DNA from: Primulina eburnea
Taxonomy: Eukaryota > Streptophyta > Magnoliopsida > Lamiales > Gesneriaceae
DNA length: 64,000 nt
Assembly: GCF_022965805.1 (NCBI RefSeq)
Contig: NC_133105.1
Location: forward strand, 29,730,277 to 29,794,276
Reading direction: 5' to 3'
The notes beneath the pieces are model-generated. The model made no database searches. It was not told the origin of the DNA and worked only from the letters and a program-made list of their open reading frames with translations. Positions 22,383 through 36,112 of this stretch are shown piece after piece (position 1 is the stretch's first letter; each line of letters opens with the position of its first letter). The position numbers and the translations under genes were made by a program.

Positions 22383-25293
22383 TGTAACGCCCCGAAAATT
22401 TAAAAGTCCACGCAAACCACATGCATGCAATTATTAAATCCTTTTGTATTTTAATTAAATGTTTTAATTGCATTAATTAATTATGTTGTGCATATTGGCA
22501 TGTTTAAATTATATTTTCAACATGGTTGCATTAAAATGTATTTTTAAAACGTTATTCGAGTTGCGATCGAGGAACGGAGACCGATGGCGGAAAAATTGTA
22601 AAATGTTTTTATTAAATAATTGTTTTTAATTATTTTAAATATGGTGATGCTTTTTCTTATTTTTGAAAATATGGGGTTTTGAGGTGATTTTATACGTCGG
22701 GACGTAAATTTTATCGGTATGAGTTTTTCAATAAAAATGCGAGCTTTTTGGCAACCCGACTAATAAATTCACAAATTTATTTAAACAAAAACTTTGATAA
22801 TATTTTATTAAATCTTAATTAAGACTAATGGGCCTAATTTGTTGGCTTAATAGGCCTAAGCCTAATTAGTAATTTAATTAGTATTTAATATGTTAATCAC
22901 CTAAACCCTACACCATTCTTTCACGCCACTTTTCTGAAAAATCCCTCCCCTAATTTCACACGGCACACACTCAATAATTGGAAGAGATAGGTTCGAAAAT
23001 TTCAAGGGTTTCAAGCCATCGTCTCGTCGTCGCCGTTCTTCAATCGCCAACGTTTTTCGTGCGTTTAAAACGCAAAGGCACACCATATTCTCCTTTTACT
23101 CATCTTTCACACCATATTATGTGTTTGATACATGATTGCATTAAAAATATGATAGAACTTTTATATTTTCGTTTTTATGGCTATACATGCACAAAAAAAA
23201 GAGTTTTTCTTTTTTAAAACTCCTCCTATTGACGCACAAAGGGGCTGCCATGGTAGGGAAACTTTAAGGGATATTTTTCCACATGTTTGAGGGTCCATAG
23301 ATGAAGGTTTAAGGGCTGGAAATTAGGGTGAAGTAAGATGAACGAAAATTGGAGATGCATGGGCTTAGGGTTTCGATTTTTCTTACTAGGGGAACACGGC
23401 TGCTGTCGGGGTGTTAGTGTCTGTCCAGGAGATTACCTAGGGTTTTCTGAGGGTCCTAAGAGGGTGGCCAAGGGTCTGGTCGTGCGGCTAAGGGGCTGGG
23501 GTCGAAAATAGACTAGGTTTGAATCACACTAGAACTAGGACTCTTTGTGCAGAAATTTCAGTAGCTGATAGGGGTGTGTTCGAGGGTTCTAATTAGCTTA
23601 TTTTGGGTTGAAAAAGGTTTATTTATGTGTGAGGAAGCTTTGGTTCAAGTTTGGTAAAGTTTGGTTAAGTTTCGAGTCCATACGAGTCAAAACCGGGAAG
23701 TACGTCTAAGTTTAAAAACGAATCGGGAAACGCCTAGATTTAAGCTTAATAAAATTATGAAAAATTAGGTTTAAGCTTAAATAATTATTATAAGTCTAAG
23801 TTTCTAATTTGGGAATTTTATATTAAGTTTTGGTTTAATTCGGGATTTAAAACGCATTAATACGTCACATTTATAGATTAAATTAAAGTCCTCGATTTTA
23901 AGCTAAATAAAATTATGAGAAAATTTATGTAGGCTTAAATAATTATTTGGGGCATGTTAGAGTCATGAAATCAAGAAAAAAGTCGAAAACGTAAACTGTC
24001 GAGTCCAGGGGTAAAACGGTCTTTTTACACCGGGAAATTAGTAAAGGTCATGGCAGTGCCCTAAATGCTGTTTTTATGATATTATGATTATTTTATGAAA
24101 TGTTCATGATTAAATTATGATTTTTAAATGTCTATGATTTTTATGATTTAAATATGGGCATTTAAAAGATATGTTGCATGCTTGGTTTCAAAATAAAAAT
24201 GATATTATATACATGTTTTTATTAAGTGATGATAACATGTTGAAGGACGTGAAGGGATTGTGACTACTACAATATGTTGGAAATATCGTGAGGGTTATGG
24301 TCCCAGTGGGAGCCCGACGATCGTGTTTCCGTTGATACGAATACGAATACGAATATGATGAATATGATTGGAGATGTCGTGAGGGGAGAAGGCCCCAGAG
24401 GGAGCCCATTTATGGGAAAAGGCCCCAGAGGGAGCCCCGACGATCGTATTTCCGATGCCATGATATGTTAATACGTAGGCCAGGGCCCAGTTGACCGGTG
24501 AGAGTGTTGCTGGTGTCCCCCGTCGCCCAGTACTGTGGTTACATGTAGATGGATCCATCGCCCAATACGTTTAAGAATACGAGTCACAATCACGATCTGA
24601 ATTCAACAAACACGAACATGAACATGAATACGAATATGAATATGGATACGAATATGGACATGAATATGAATATGTTTAAGTGATATGTTTATGTCTTTCG
24701 AAAATGTTTTTATGCATCATGAAAATGTTTACGAAAACGTTTATGTTTAAAGTTTATGCATCTTCATGAAAACGATATTTTAAGTACAAGTACTTTTCAC
24801 CGTTATATGTTAACTGTATTATGTATTACTCGTTATAAAGATTATGGTGTGTTGAGTCTTTAGACTCACTAGGTGTGATGGATGCAGGTGGTTCTGAGGA
24901 AGGTCTTGATGAGTGATACTACTGGACTGATGGCGCACACAACCCGAGAACCAGCGCATTATTTTCCGCATTACGTTTTATGATTTCTTTTAAAGATTTT
25001 AAGACCATTTATTTACGCATTTGAGAGGTTTTTGGAGAGTTTAGTATGGGCTACACTTTTCAACATTTATTGCTTTTTAGGTTTGGTAAAACGTTTTACG
25101 ATTTCTGGTTGACTATCCCCTTTCAATTTTCAAATACTAGTTGGATGATTTACTTTAAAAGGGTGCAAGATTATTTTTATGTGCATGTGCATGCAATGAC
25201 CGAAAATGTGAGAGATTTTAAAAAAAATAAAAATAAAAAAAATAAAAAAAATTTACTAGTACTTTTAAAGCAATAAAAGATGAGGACGTTTTA
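22383..25293 (+). repeat. H 5' LTR (2911 bp)
   Basis: It starts TGTAACGCCCCG and ends GAGGACGTTTTA, so it ends in TA, not the usual CA; the 3' LTR ends the same way. Inside: three copies of a GC-rich block built on GGSCCCAGNGGGAGCC (about 24300-24440), and two stretches of degenerate GAATAY/GAATAT repeats (about 24346-24370 and 24607-24675). Long AT-rich parts have no coding signal. A 79-codon frame near 22978 is chance. Confidence 0.92.
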
Positions 25294-25295
25294 GT

Positions 25296-25307
25296 TGGTA
25301 TCAGAGC
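25296..25307 (+). other. primer-binding site, element H
   Basis: TGGTATCAGAGC, a full match to the initiator-Met complement, two bases after the LTR end at 25293. Confidence 0.88.
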
Positions 25308-26495
25308 AGTGGTTCCTGTAAAGGGTTGTGCCCCCATCAGCGCCAAGAAGATCAGTCGTCAAGCCTCAAACTTGTAAGTTTACATGCTTTATATGATTTT
25401 ATGATGTTACCTGCATAAGTAAATGAATTATTTATTCACGTCACATGTTTAATAGCATTATGATGGTTTATGATTTATATGCATTAGAATTTGTATACCT
25501 GATATGATATGAAAAATTATTTTTCAACGCATGTTGGTTTATTGTGATGGAATTGGACGATGTTGATTTTTGGGTTTTAGTATTGACGTTTTACTTTTGG
25601 GCTATAAGTTAATCATGAATATTATGAATGTTTTATGGGACACGTAGATTTTCTAAGAAAATATTTATGATTTATGGTTACTAGTCGAATTAATTTTTGG
25701 GAATTAGACGTAAGGAATAATGATTTGAGGATTTGTAACGACTTTGGGATATAGAAATGTATAAATCGGGATTTAAGTTTGATGAAAGTTGAGATTTGAT
25801 TATGAAAATTGATTTTGGGTTAATAAGTTTAAAATTTTTGAAATTTCGTTATGGGAAACTTGTAGAAAGAAAATTATAAATACCGAGAATTTATGGGTTA
25901 ATCGTAGGATTTTTGAAATTAAGGATCAATTAAGATAATTTTGAGGAAATTAAGAATTTATTTTGCAATTATTAAGGAATTTGGGGACTAGTTTAGCAAT
26001 AAGTGAGAATTTAATGGTTCTAAGGATAAGAATTTTTGAGGATTTAGACTTTTAAGATATTTGGAACCTTGGGATATCTTGGTTTTAGTATTATAAGAAA
26101 TTTTAATAAGGGATTTTTAAGGATGAATCGATATTAAGCTTGGAAATCTAAGCGTCAGCATATGCGTTTGGGATTTTAAGATTGAAATTTGATAAGTTAT
26201 CGAACAATTTGGGTATAAATTAAGGAAAGTAATATACGATAAGTATGGTCATCCATATTTTATATGGAAAATTTTAAGAAAAATCGAAATTCGAGGTTAT
26301 AATGGTAATAGCACTAAGTATTTGGGTCCTTTTAAGTTGCGATTTGAAAATAAGGATTTAAGAAGGAGAATTTAATTGGGATTAAGGAGAAGTAAGGACA
26401 ATCAGAATTTAAGTTTTATCAGAGTAGCGCAGCGGAAGCGTGGATTTTTGGGATACTAGAACTGAATCTAAACTTTGGGTTATTAAGGATAAGTG

Positions 26496-26532
26496 AATTT
26501 CGAGGACGAAATTCAATTTAAGGGGGGAAGAT
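26496..26532 (+). other. pre-PPT hairpin and polypurine tract of H
   Basis: AATTTCG (26496-26502), loop AGGA, CGAAATT (26507-26513) form a perfect 7-bp stem with a 4-base loop. Then comes AAGGGGGGAAGAT, the polypurine tract, directly before the 3' LTR. Element F carries the same stem with loop CGGA. Confidence 0.75.
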
Positions 26533-29443
26533 TGTAACGCCCCGAAAATTTAAAAGTCCACGCAAACCACATGCATGCAATTATTAAATCCTTTTGTATT
26601 TTAATTAAATGTTTTAATTGCATTAATTAATTATGTTGTGCATATTGGCATGTTTAAATTATATTTTCAACATGGTTGCATTAAAATGTATTTTTAAAAC
26701 GTTATTCGAGTTGCGATCGAGGAACGGAGACCGATGGCGGAAAAATTGTAAAATGTTTTTATTAAATAATTGTTTTTAATTATTTTAAATATGGTGATGC
26801 TTTTTCTTATTTTTGAAAATATGGGGTTTTGAGGTGATTTTATACGTCGGGACGTAAATTTTATCGGTATGAGTTTTTCAATAAAAATGCGAGCTTTTTG
26901 GCAACCCGACTAATAAATTCACAAATTTATTTAAACAAAAACTTTGATAATATTTTATTAAATCTTAATTAAGACTAATGGGCCTAATTTGTTGGCTTAA
27001 TAGGCCTAAGCCTAATTAGTAATTTAATTAGTATTTAATATGTTAATCACCTAAACCCTACACCATTCTTTCACGCCACTTTTCTGAAAAATCCCTCCCC
27101 TAATTTCACACGGCACACACTCAATAATTGGAAGAGATAGGTTCGAAAATTTCAAGGGTTTCAAGCCATCGTCTCGTCGTCGCCGTTCTTCAATCGCCAA
27201 CGTTTTTCGTGCGTTTAAAACGCAAAGGCACACCATATTCTCCTTTTACTCATCTTTCACACCATATTATGTGTTTGATACATGATTGCATTAAAAACAT
27301 GATAGAACTTTTATATTTTCGTTTTTATGGCTATACATGCACAAAAAAAAGAGTTTTTCTTTTTTAAAACTCCTCCTATTGACGCACAAAGGGGCTGCCA
27401 TGGTAGGGAAACTTTAAGGGATATTTTTCCACATGTTTGAGGGTCCATAGATGAAGGTTTAAGGGCTGGAAATTAGGGTGAAGTAAGATGAACGAAAATT
27501 GGAGATGCATGGGCTTAGGGTTTCGATTTTTCTTACTAGGGGAACACGGCTGCTGTCGGGGTGTTAGTGTCTGTCCAGGAGATTACCTAGGGTTTTCTGA
27601 GGGTCCTAAGAGGGTGGCCAAGGGTCTGGTCGTGCGGCTAAGGGGCTGGGGTCGAAAATAGACTAGGTTTGAATCACACTAGAACTAGGACTCTTTGTGC
27701 AGAAATTTCAGTAGCTGATAGGGGTGTGTTCGAGGGTTCTAATTAGCTTATTTTGGGTTGAAAAAGGTTTATTTATGTGTGAGGAAGCTTTGGTTCAAGT
27801 TTGGTAAAGTTTGGTTAAGTTTCGAGTCCATACGAGTCAAAACCGGGAAGTACGTCTAAGTTTAAAAACGAATCGGGAAACGCCTAGATTTAAGCTTAAT
27901 AAAATTATGAAAAATTAGGTTTAAGCTTAAATAATTATTATAAGTCTAAGTTTCTAATTTGGGAATTTTATATTAAGTTTTGGTTTAATTCGGGATTTAA
28001 AACGCATTAATATGTCACATTTATAGATTAAATTAAAGTCCTCGATTTTAAGCTAAATAAAATTATGAGAAAATTTATGTAGGCTTAAATAATTATTTGG
28101 GGCATGTTAGAGTCATGAAATCAAGAAAAAAGTCGAAAACGTAAACTGTCGAGTCCAGGGGTAAAACGGTCTTTTTACACCGGGAAATTAGTAAAGGTCA
28201 TGGCAGTGCCCTAAATGCTGTTTTTATGATATTATGATTATTTTATGAAATGTTCATGATTAAATTATGATTTTTAAATGTCTATGATTTTTATGATTTA
28301 AATATGGGCATTTAAAAGATATGTTGCATGCTTGGTTTCAAAATAAAAATGATATTATATACATGTTTTTATTAAGTGATGATAACATGTTGAAGGACGT
28401 GAAGGGATTGTGACTACTACAATATGTTGGAAATATCGTGAGGGTTATGGTCCCAGTGGGAGCCCGACGATCGTGTTTCCGTTGATACGAATACGAATAC
28501 GAATATGATGAATATGATTGGAGATGTCGTGAGGGGAGAAGGCCCCAGAGGGAGCCCATTTATGGGAAAAGGCCCCAGAGGGAGCCCCGACGATCGTATT
28601 TCCGATGCCATGATATGTTAATACGTAGGCCAGGGCCCAGTTGACCGGTGAGAGTGTTGCTGGTGTCCCCCGTCGCCCAGTACTGTGGTTACATGTAGAT
28701 GGATCCATCGCCCAATACGTTTAAGAATACGAGTCACAATCACGATCTGAATTCAACAAACACGAACATGAACATGAATACGAATATGAATAAGGATACG
28801 AATATGGACATGAATATGAATATGTTTAAGTGATATGTTTATGTCTTTCGAAAATGTTTTTATGCATCATGAAAATGTTTACGAAAACGTTTATGTTTAA
28901 AGTTTATGCATCTTCATGAAAACGATATTTTAAGTACAAGTACTTTTCACCGTTATATGTTAACTGTATTATGTATTACTCGTTATAAAGATTATGGTGT
29001 GTTGAGTCTTTAGACTCACTAGGTGTGATGGATGCAGGTGGTTCTGAGGAAGGTCTTGATGAGTGATACTACTGGACTGATGGCGCACACAACCCGAGGA
29101 CCAGCGCATTATTTTCCGCATTACGTTTTATGATTTCTTTTAAAGATTTTAAGACCATTTATTTACGCTTTTGAGAGGTTTTTGGAGAGTTTAGTATGGG
29201 CTACACTTTTCAACATTTATTGCTTTTTAGGTTTGGTAAAACGTTTTACGATTTCTGGTTGACTATCCCCTTTCAATTTTCAAATACTAGTTGGATGATT
29301 TACTTTAAAAGGGTGCAAGATTATTTTTATGTGCATGTGCATGCAATGACCGAAAATGTGAGAGATTTTAAAAAATAAAAAAATAAAAAAAATAAAAAAA
29401 ATTTACTAGTACTTTTAAAGCAATAAAAGATGAGGACGTTTTA
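26533..29443 (+). repeat. H 3' LTR (2911 bp)
   Basis: Same length as the 5' LTR, with about seven substitutions, two of them in the A-rich tract near the end (about 29370). The duplicated 4150-bp period (22383 to 26533) is the LTR-plus-internal length, not a segmental duplication of host DNA. Confidence 0.92.
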
Positions 29444-31094
29444 ACATTGAGACTCTATGTGTTAGAATTACACTTTGACTTGTTTACCGACTCTCATGGG
29501 GTCATCAGGTGGCAAGGTTGGGTGTTCTGTCGAAACACATAGGATTCGATGCATTGTAGTCGGGGATTCACCGCTTACCTTCGGGTGTGGATATCCTATG
29601 TGTTATCATGTGTTAGTAGGTTGAAATATCTGGCCAGAATATGGTGGTAATTATGAAAGGGGTTTCATAGATCACAACATCGATGCCACTACGACATGAC
29701 ACATAGTATCGATTCATTGACAACTCTCGATAAACCAATGGTTGTCGAATCGATCGGGATATACGAGTTGAAGGGACCGTACTGTATGCTAACCATAATT
29801 GAATGATTCTTGCAGGCACTATCATTTGATACCTAGGGAATCATGTAAGCGATGCTGCTAGGCGTTTAACATGATTGGTTGGGTACTATCATACTTGAGT
29901 TCTGACGTTCTTGTTATCAAGGAGTTGATAAGTAAGAATGGAGCATTTGGGGTATGCTCATATAAGGACATGTTTAGTCCGAATCACATGGAAATGTGAA
30001 CCCACGGCTAGTTGTATCAATGAACCATTGAGGGCCACACAAGTACTAGCTTTCTAGATCCCGTTGAGAAGTAAAAATAATTCAATGTGTTGAACGGCTT
30101 ATAAAGGAGTTTATAAGCGTAAGGAAAATTAGAAGTATGACTTCTATAAAGAAGAAAATAGTTCAATGTGTTGAACGACTTATAAATGAGTTTATAAGTG
30201 TAAAGAAAAATAGAAGTATAACTTCTATGAGAGAAATGTAAATTTTAATTTATGGAAGTGTTCCTAAATTAAAAGTTGGCCAAGTAAATAATGTATTTGA
30301 AAATTGTGATTTTCATAAACATTATTATGGACTAAATTAAATTAATTCAAGTGTTGAATTAATTAAACACTAGTGGACCTAGTAGAGTCCAAATAATTAA
30401 ATTAATTAAATCATATTGAGTCTTGTAGAGCTCAATTTAAATTAATTATTTAACTAGTGGGACTTGGGTAAATTCAAGTAATGTTTAATTAGTCTCAAAT
30501 ATGTTTGGGATAATTAAATTTAGTCCATGGTTTTTAATTTGTTAAAAACCATATAATATGGATGCATGGGAGGTGAAAGGTTGGGAGACTACTTTTTGAG
30601 TTTTCAAGGCATGGCATGCAACTTTATGCCTCAACTTTTTCATAAACCAAGACAAGTCTTCCCACTTCACTCCCAAGACTCACATGGCCGAAATCTTCAA
30701 GGCAATTTCTCTCCATTTTTCTTCATTTTTGTGTTCTTCAATTTGTTGGAGAAAACACTATCTTCTCTTTGAAAAATCCTCATATTTTTCTAGTGCAAAA
30801 TGTGAGGGGATCTACCTAGTTGGTGGTGGGCCTAATTTGAATGAAAGATTTTAAGAACAAGGAAAGCTTGTAGAGGGTCTTGACATTCAAGAGCCAAGAT
30901 TGTTTACAACTTGGTTGGAGCCATCATCAACCTCAAGAGGTTGATAGGTAACGATTTTCTTACACCCTATGTATGACATAGTTGTGTTTATTGTATTTGC
31001 TACACAAATCTTATGGTGGCCGAAATTTTGTATGAAAAATCGAAATTTTTGAACTTCCGTTGCGCTTCCGGTCACCGTAACTGATCCCCTTTCA
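29444..31094 (+). repeat. copia C first LTR, right portion
   Basis: It begins with the duplicated acatt (29444-29448) and continues gagactctatgtg, as in the uninterrupted LTRs. An 81-bp segment is tandemly duplicated here (copies start near 30081 and 30162), as in E but not in D or the third C LTR. It ends GATCCCCTTTCA, so unlike D the terminal inverted repeat is not perfect. Confidence 0.87.
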
Positions 31095-32876
31095 AGTGGT
31101 ATCCGAGCTATGGTTACGTTTTTGTGTAGCATTTACAAGATATTATATTGAGGTCGATTTCTAACCGCATGAGAATGAAATTTTGCAACAAAATTCAAGG
31201 TTTGATGGGGATTTTTTCGGGCAGCATGTTGCTGCCCGTGTCGGGCAGCTCGGGCTGCCCATGGGGCTGCCCGAACAGCCCCTTGTTTTTTAAATAAAAA
31301 AAAAGAAAGTTTTTTGTTGCCGGAATCCGGCGATGGAGCTCCGGCTCCGGCGATGACGACTAGGGTTTCCAAAAGTGTTTTGGATAATCAAAGTGTCATG
31401 GACCTTGATGTTGTTGGGCCATTGGATGGCTAACATAATTTGTGAAATTTTAAAAGGGCCAAAATATTTTTGGTGAAAAAAATGAGTTTTTGGGCCCTTA
31501 AGTTTAAAATTACAAAAGTTGCAAATTTTTCTCATAAAATAAATAATTGATGTTGGACTTTAATTTTTTATAGTAAATTGTGATTTATAAGAAATTCGGT
31601 TATAAATAAATTAATTGGAAAGTAGACAAAGGTGTTTGTATACTTTGTTAATTTAGTTTATAATCGTGGCGGTTAGTGATTGGATCAAGATATATAATAT
31701 TGGATCAATTAATTATTGTGATAATTAATTGATGGTGTATGATATGTGATATTATGCATGTAGGATGATCAAAAGCCCAAGCCCAATTTGCTAGGTGTAT
31801 GCTAGGATATTTTGTGTTGAATGATTGTAATAATTATCAATTCATAAAGTGGGCTTGGTTTATGACCCGTTCCCACCCCATGAGATGTATCCCTATTTGC
31901 CATGGATATATATTTGTAAATATTAGTATAGTGGATGATCAAGATTGGAAGATGGTGGCCATGATGATTATGAAGATCGAAGACATGTAAATATTGGAAG
32001 CTAATGTAATATTTGCATTTGCATCCCGTGCATTTACCCTAGGATTGGACCTAGGCCCGTGTTTAGCTCACACGGGCCATTAGTATTGGGGCGATTGATC
32101 ATCCTTGTTTGTTTACTGTTTATAATATATGCATGATATGTTATAAATAATGAGTATGTGCGTTATTATTATGATAATAACAAAGTTGCATGAATCCGTC
32201 AAACATACGATCAAACATGGCGAGCTTTTAAAATAAAATTAATGATGAGACCTTTCAAAATTAAAAACCCTCATTTTGAATAAGATTCAAAATTAATATC
32301 AAGCCCGAAAAGGGGAATTATAAATTTTTTTATAATTTCCTTGTCTTCCATCGACAATGGGTGCATGATGAACGCTACCCGTACTCGGGGCTCGGCTCAT
32401 ATTATTGGGGGAGCTTTGGGTGCCGGAAAGCTGTGACATCCATTGACATGGTGATGTGAACTACGTGGAACTCCCATGATTTCGGCTCATATTATTGAGG
32501 GAACTCTTGGCGACCGTCCATTAAGGTTCAACATCGATGGGTAAGGCTTGACACGTGAAGATGAACGACGTCATATTATTGGGTCCTAATCAAACGTGAG
32601 ACAAAAGTTTACGTAGAGGGTTGCATTGTGATGCAATTGGAAACTATCTTTTAGGAATTGTGATTGACTGATATTATTCGGGATCATAATTCGCTAATTG
32701 GACCTTACGTACCTACTGAGGAAAGGAGTTTCCCGTTTTCACTAGAGGGTAGTGAAAGATGTCAAAACAGTGGGAGCAAATATTTATGAAGTAAAAGTCC
32801 AAACTTCATATCTTACTAAATATTTTAAAATAGTCACCAACATTTATCTAGTTTCACTTTTCAGTACAAATTGACA
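31095..32876 (+). other. copia C primer site and leader
   Basis: The primer site TGGTATCCGAGC is at 31097-31108. The ~1.8-kb leader is the plus-strand counterpart of the D leader: GGGCAGC palindromic cluster at 31217-31278, then AT-rich sequence, then three TCATATTATTG motifs (32397, 32487, 32571) before gag. No coding frame is evident. Confidence 0.78.
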
Positions 32877-35800
32877 ATGTCTTCGATTCGCAATCCGATA
32901 TCCATAATACTCGACAAACACATATTAACTGGACCTAATTACCTCACTTGGCTAAGAAACCTGAAAATCGTCTTGAATTCGGAAAGCGTAGAATATATAC
33001 TGACTCAGTCGCCCCCTGTTGAGGCCTTGACTGACTGCAATCCTGAGGAATTGCAGGCTTACAAGTAATGTGTGACCATGACTTGATAGCCAGTGTTATA
33101 TGCTGACTTCTATGAATGATGAGCTGCAGAGGCGTTTTGAGGATGCAAAGAGTGCTGCTGACATTCATTTGCATCTCAAGGAGCTCTTCGGTGAGCAAAC
33201 ACGGCCTCTTAGGCATGCTAACGTCAAGGAGCTAATCACTTTGCGCATGCGAGATGGGGCCTCGGTCCATGAGCATGGCCTAAAGATGATCGGGCTCGTG
33301 GACAAGCTAGTTGGCATGGATCTGATCTTGCCTTCGGAGTTGACCACCGACGTGTTGCTGTTATCATTGCCTAGCTCATTTGATCCTTTTGTGGTGAACT
33401 TCAACATGAACAAGACGGAGCCGTACCTTGAGGAGTTGGTGAATATGCTTGTTACGTTTGAATCCACTATCAAGAAAGAGAAGTTGGTTCTTTATGTTGG
33501 TTCTTCATCTGGTACGAAGATTGATCCACATGAGAAGGGAAAGAAGAGTTCTTTCCAACGTCCCAAGAAGAACGTGCCCTTGTTGAGGCAATCTCCTAAT
33601 CCCGTTGTGGCAGCCACACCAGTTAAGGCTGACAAGACTAGTGATGTTTGTCATCACTGCAAGAAGCCTGGACATTGGAGGCGAAATTGCAAGGAATATC
33701 TGGCCGAGAAGAGTTCTGGAAACGGTATGTTCTAAATTGAAGTAAACATTTCAATTAACTCTAATTCTTGGGTATTAGATACTGGTTATGACTCACATCT
33801 CTGTAATGGGTTACAGGTGATGGGAAGAAGTAGGAAGCTTAAGGGAAGGTGAGACCTTCTTGAGAATGGCTATGGAGCAAGAGTTGCTGCCAAGACCTTA
33901 AGAAATGTTTACTTATTGTTGAACAATGATTTTAAGTTAATTTTTAAGAGATGTTTTGTTTGTACCTTTTTGATGAAAACATTATTTCCATTTCTATTGT
34001 GATAAAGATGGATATTCTTGTTTATTTAGCAAAGGTATTTGCAACATTTACAAGAATGAATGTTTAATTGGTACTTGAAAACGATCTCTATAACATAAAA
34101 TTGAAAGATATTCCATTAAATGTCCATTCAAAGGCAGACACCATATGAGATATGGATGGGTAAGCCTCCCAAATATTCTTATCTTAGAATATTGGAGCCC
34201 TGCTTATGTGAAGCAGGTAGTGGGAGATAAATTGGATAGTTGATCCATTTTATGTTACTTTGTGGGATATCCAAGGAATTAAGTTGGATATCTTTTATAT
34301 CATCCCCAAGAAACAAAGGTGTTTGTTTCTAGGAATGTAACCTTTTTGGAAAAAGGAATTTCTATTGGATAGAAAAGGGGAGATGATAGAACTCGAAGAG
34401 GTTCGAGAGACACCCACAATTATAGAACCCACACCCAAAGAGCCAAGAGAGGAGATACAAGCTCCTAAAAGATCCGAGAAAGTCTCGAGACCACCTATGA
34501 GGTATGGTCAGCTTCTTGAAGAGGGCCATGATGAGCCTAACCATGGATGTTATCCAAGGACCTTCAAGGAAGCGTTATCTGATGCCGATTCATCCAAATG
34601 GCTTGAAGCTATGGAATCTGAGATGAATTCCATGCATTCAAACCAAGTGTGGGATCTTATAGATCCACCTGAGGGAACGGTTCCCATAGGGACTTGGGGC
34701 GGATGGGAAGGCATTGACCTTCAAGGCGCGATTGGTGGCAAAAGGATATACTCAAAGACAAGGAGTTGACTTTGAGGAAACCTTTTCACCAGTTGCAATG
34801 TTCAAGTCTATAAGGATATTGCTAGCCATAGCTGCATAGTATGACTATGAGATATGGCAGATGGATGTCAAGACAGCCTTTCTTAATGGGGATATTAAGG
34901 AAGAGATTTACATGTCTCAAACCTAGAGGGTTTACATCTGTCGGAAGTGAGCATATCGTATGCAAACTTCAGAGATCTATTTATGATCTAAAGAAAGCAT
35001 CTAAGAGCTGGAACCTCATATTGGACAGTATAATTAAGAGTTTGATTTACTAAGAATCCTGAGGAACCCTGTGTGTATAAGAAGGTCAGTGGGAGTGTTG
35101 TGACATTCCTGGTGCTTTATGTTGATGACATTACTCATTGGGAATGATGTAAGAATGTTGCAATCAACTAAGATATGGTTAGTGAGTAATTTCTCGATGC
35201 AGGACTTGGGTGAAGCATCTTTTGTATTGGGATACAGATCTATAGAGATAGTTCGAAAAGATTGCTTGGTCTCACCCAGTCCACATACATTGATAGCATC
35301 GTGAAGCGGTTCTCGATGGATATGTCCAAGAGAGGACATCTACCAATGTTTCATGGCGTGTCCCTATCCAATTCTGTCTTTCAAGACTGATGCAGAGATA
35401 GCGGCGATGACAAAGCATTCCTTATGCATCTGCGATTGGTAGCATCATGTATGGGATAATATCTACACGTCCTGACGTGGCTTTCGCACAAAGTGTATTG
35501 AGTAGATATCAATCGAACCCTGGTCTTCCACACTGGAAAGCTGTGAAAGACATCCTCAAGTAGTTGAGAAGGACCAATAAATTGTTCTTGGTTTATGGGT
35601 GGAGAACTAAAATTGGAAGGCTATACCGACTCTAGCTTCCAAAGCGATATTGATGACTCGAAGTCAACCTCTAGGTTTGTATTCATGCTCAATGGTGCTG
35701 CTGTCTCTTGGAAGAGTTCCAAGCAAGAAAATACTGCGGATTCCAGCACAGAGGCCGAATACATTGCTGCATCAGATGCAACAAGGAAGGCTGTTTGGAT

Positions 35801-36098
35801 AAGGAATTTCGTCTAAGAGTTGGACGTCATTCCTAATGGAGTTGTTCCTGTCCCGGTGTTGTGTGACAACACGGGAGCTTTAGCTCAAGCAAAGGAGCCA
35901 AGGTCTCATCAGAAGTCCAAACATGTATTGAGAAAGTACCACATCCTCGGAGAGATTGTGGAAAGTAAAGAAGTGTCTTTTGACATAGTCGGCACCGCAG
36001 ATAATGTTGTTGATCCACTAGCTAAGCCTTTACCTGGACCATTATTCGACAAGCATCGCGAATCAATGGGTTTAAAGCATATGGGTAGTTGGCTCTAG
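32877..36098 (+). pseudogene. gag-pol: decayed gag-pol of copia C, integrase deleted
   Basis: It aligns with the D polyprotein. The gag start (MSSIRNP) is at 32877; a frameshift and stop follow near 33066. Gag resumes at 33100-33735 with the CHHCKKPGHWRRNC zinc knuckle, then a stop. Protease survives as a damaged DTG region (about 33775). At about 34115 the sequence jumps from the D residue ~420 equivalent to residue ~640, removing about 660 bp: the whole integrase zinc finger and D,D35E core. RT fragments follow at 34365-35300 with several frameshifts (one within the YVDD codons near 35125). RNase H pieces are at 35595-35816 and 35820-36098, ending GSWL as in D. It cannot encode a working element. 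Confidence 0.85.
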
Positions 36099-36112
36099 TG
36101 CAAGTGGGAGAT

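Larger units (their letters stand above)
25294..26532 (+). other. H internal region (no genes)
   Basis: This 1.24-kb stretch lies between the LTRs. It opens with the primer site and closes with a hairpin and polypurine tract. In between are AT-rich sequence (frequent ggattt and aagaattt words) and many stops in all frames. I see no trace of Gag, RT or integrase, so this is either an extreme internal deletion or a replacement by non-coding sequence, as in the LARD and TRIM classes of plant elements. Confidence 0.85.
22383..29443 (+). mobile_element. non-coding gypsy-type LTR retrotransposon H (7061 bp)
   Basis: Two LTRs of 2911 bp (22383-25293, 26533-29443) flank a 1239-bp middle with no coding frame. 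A perfect 5-bp duplication acatt (22378-22382, 29444-29448) proves insertion into the copia C LTR, whose sequence resumes exactly. The LTRs differ at about 7 sites by eye (0.24%), so the insertion is very young, around 0.1 million years at 1.3e-8 per site per year. With a primer site and polypurine tract but no genes, it must have been moved by proteins of another element. The hairpin before its polypurine tract is shared with F, so a chromovirus-type gypsy partner is plausible. Confidence 0.93.

Noticed and set aside
22383..29443. A 4150-bp direct duplication as a segmental or tandem host duplication
   Set aside because: The repeats are the two LTRs of H: primer site after the first, polypurine tract before the second, and a perfect acatt target duplication outside.
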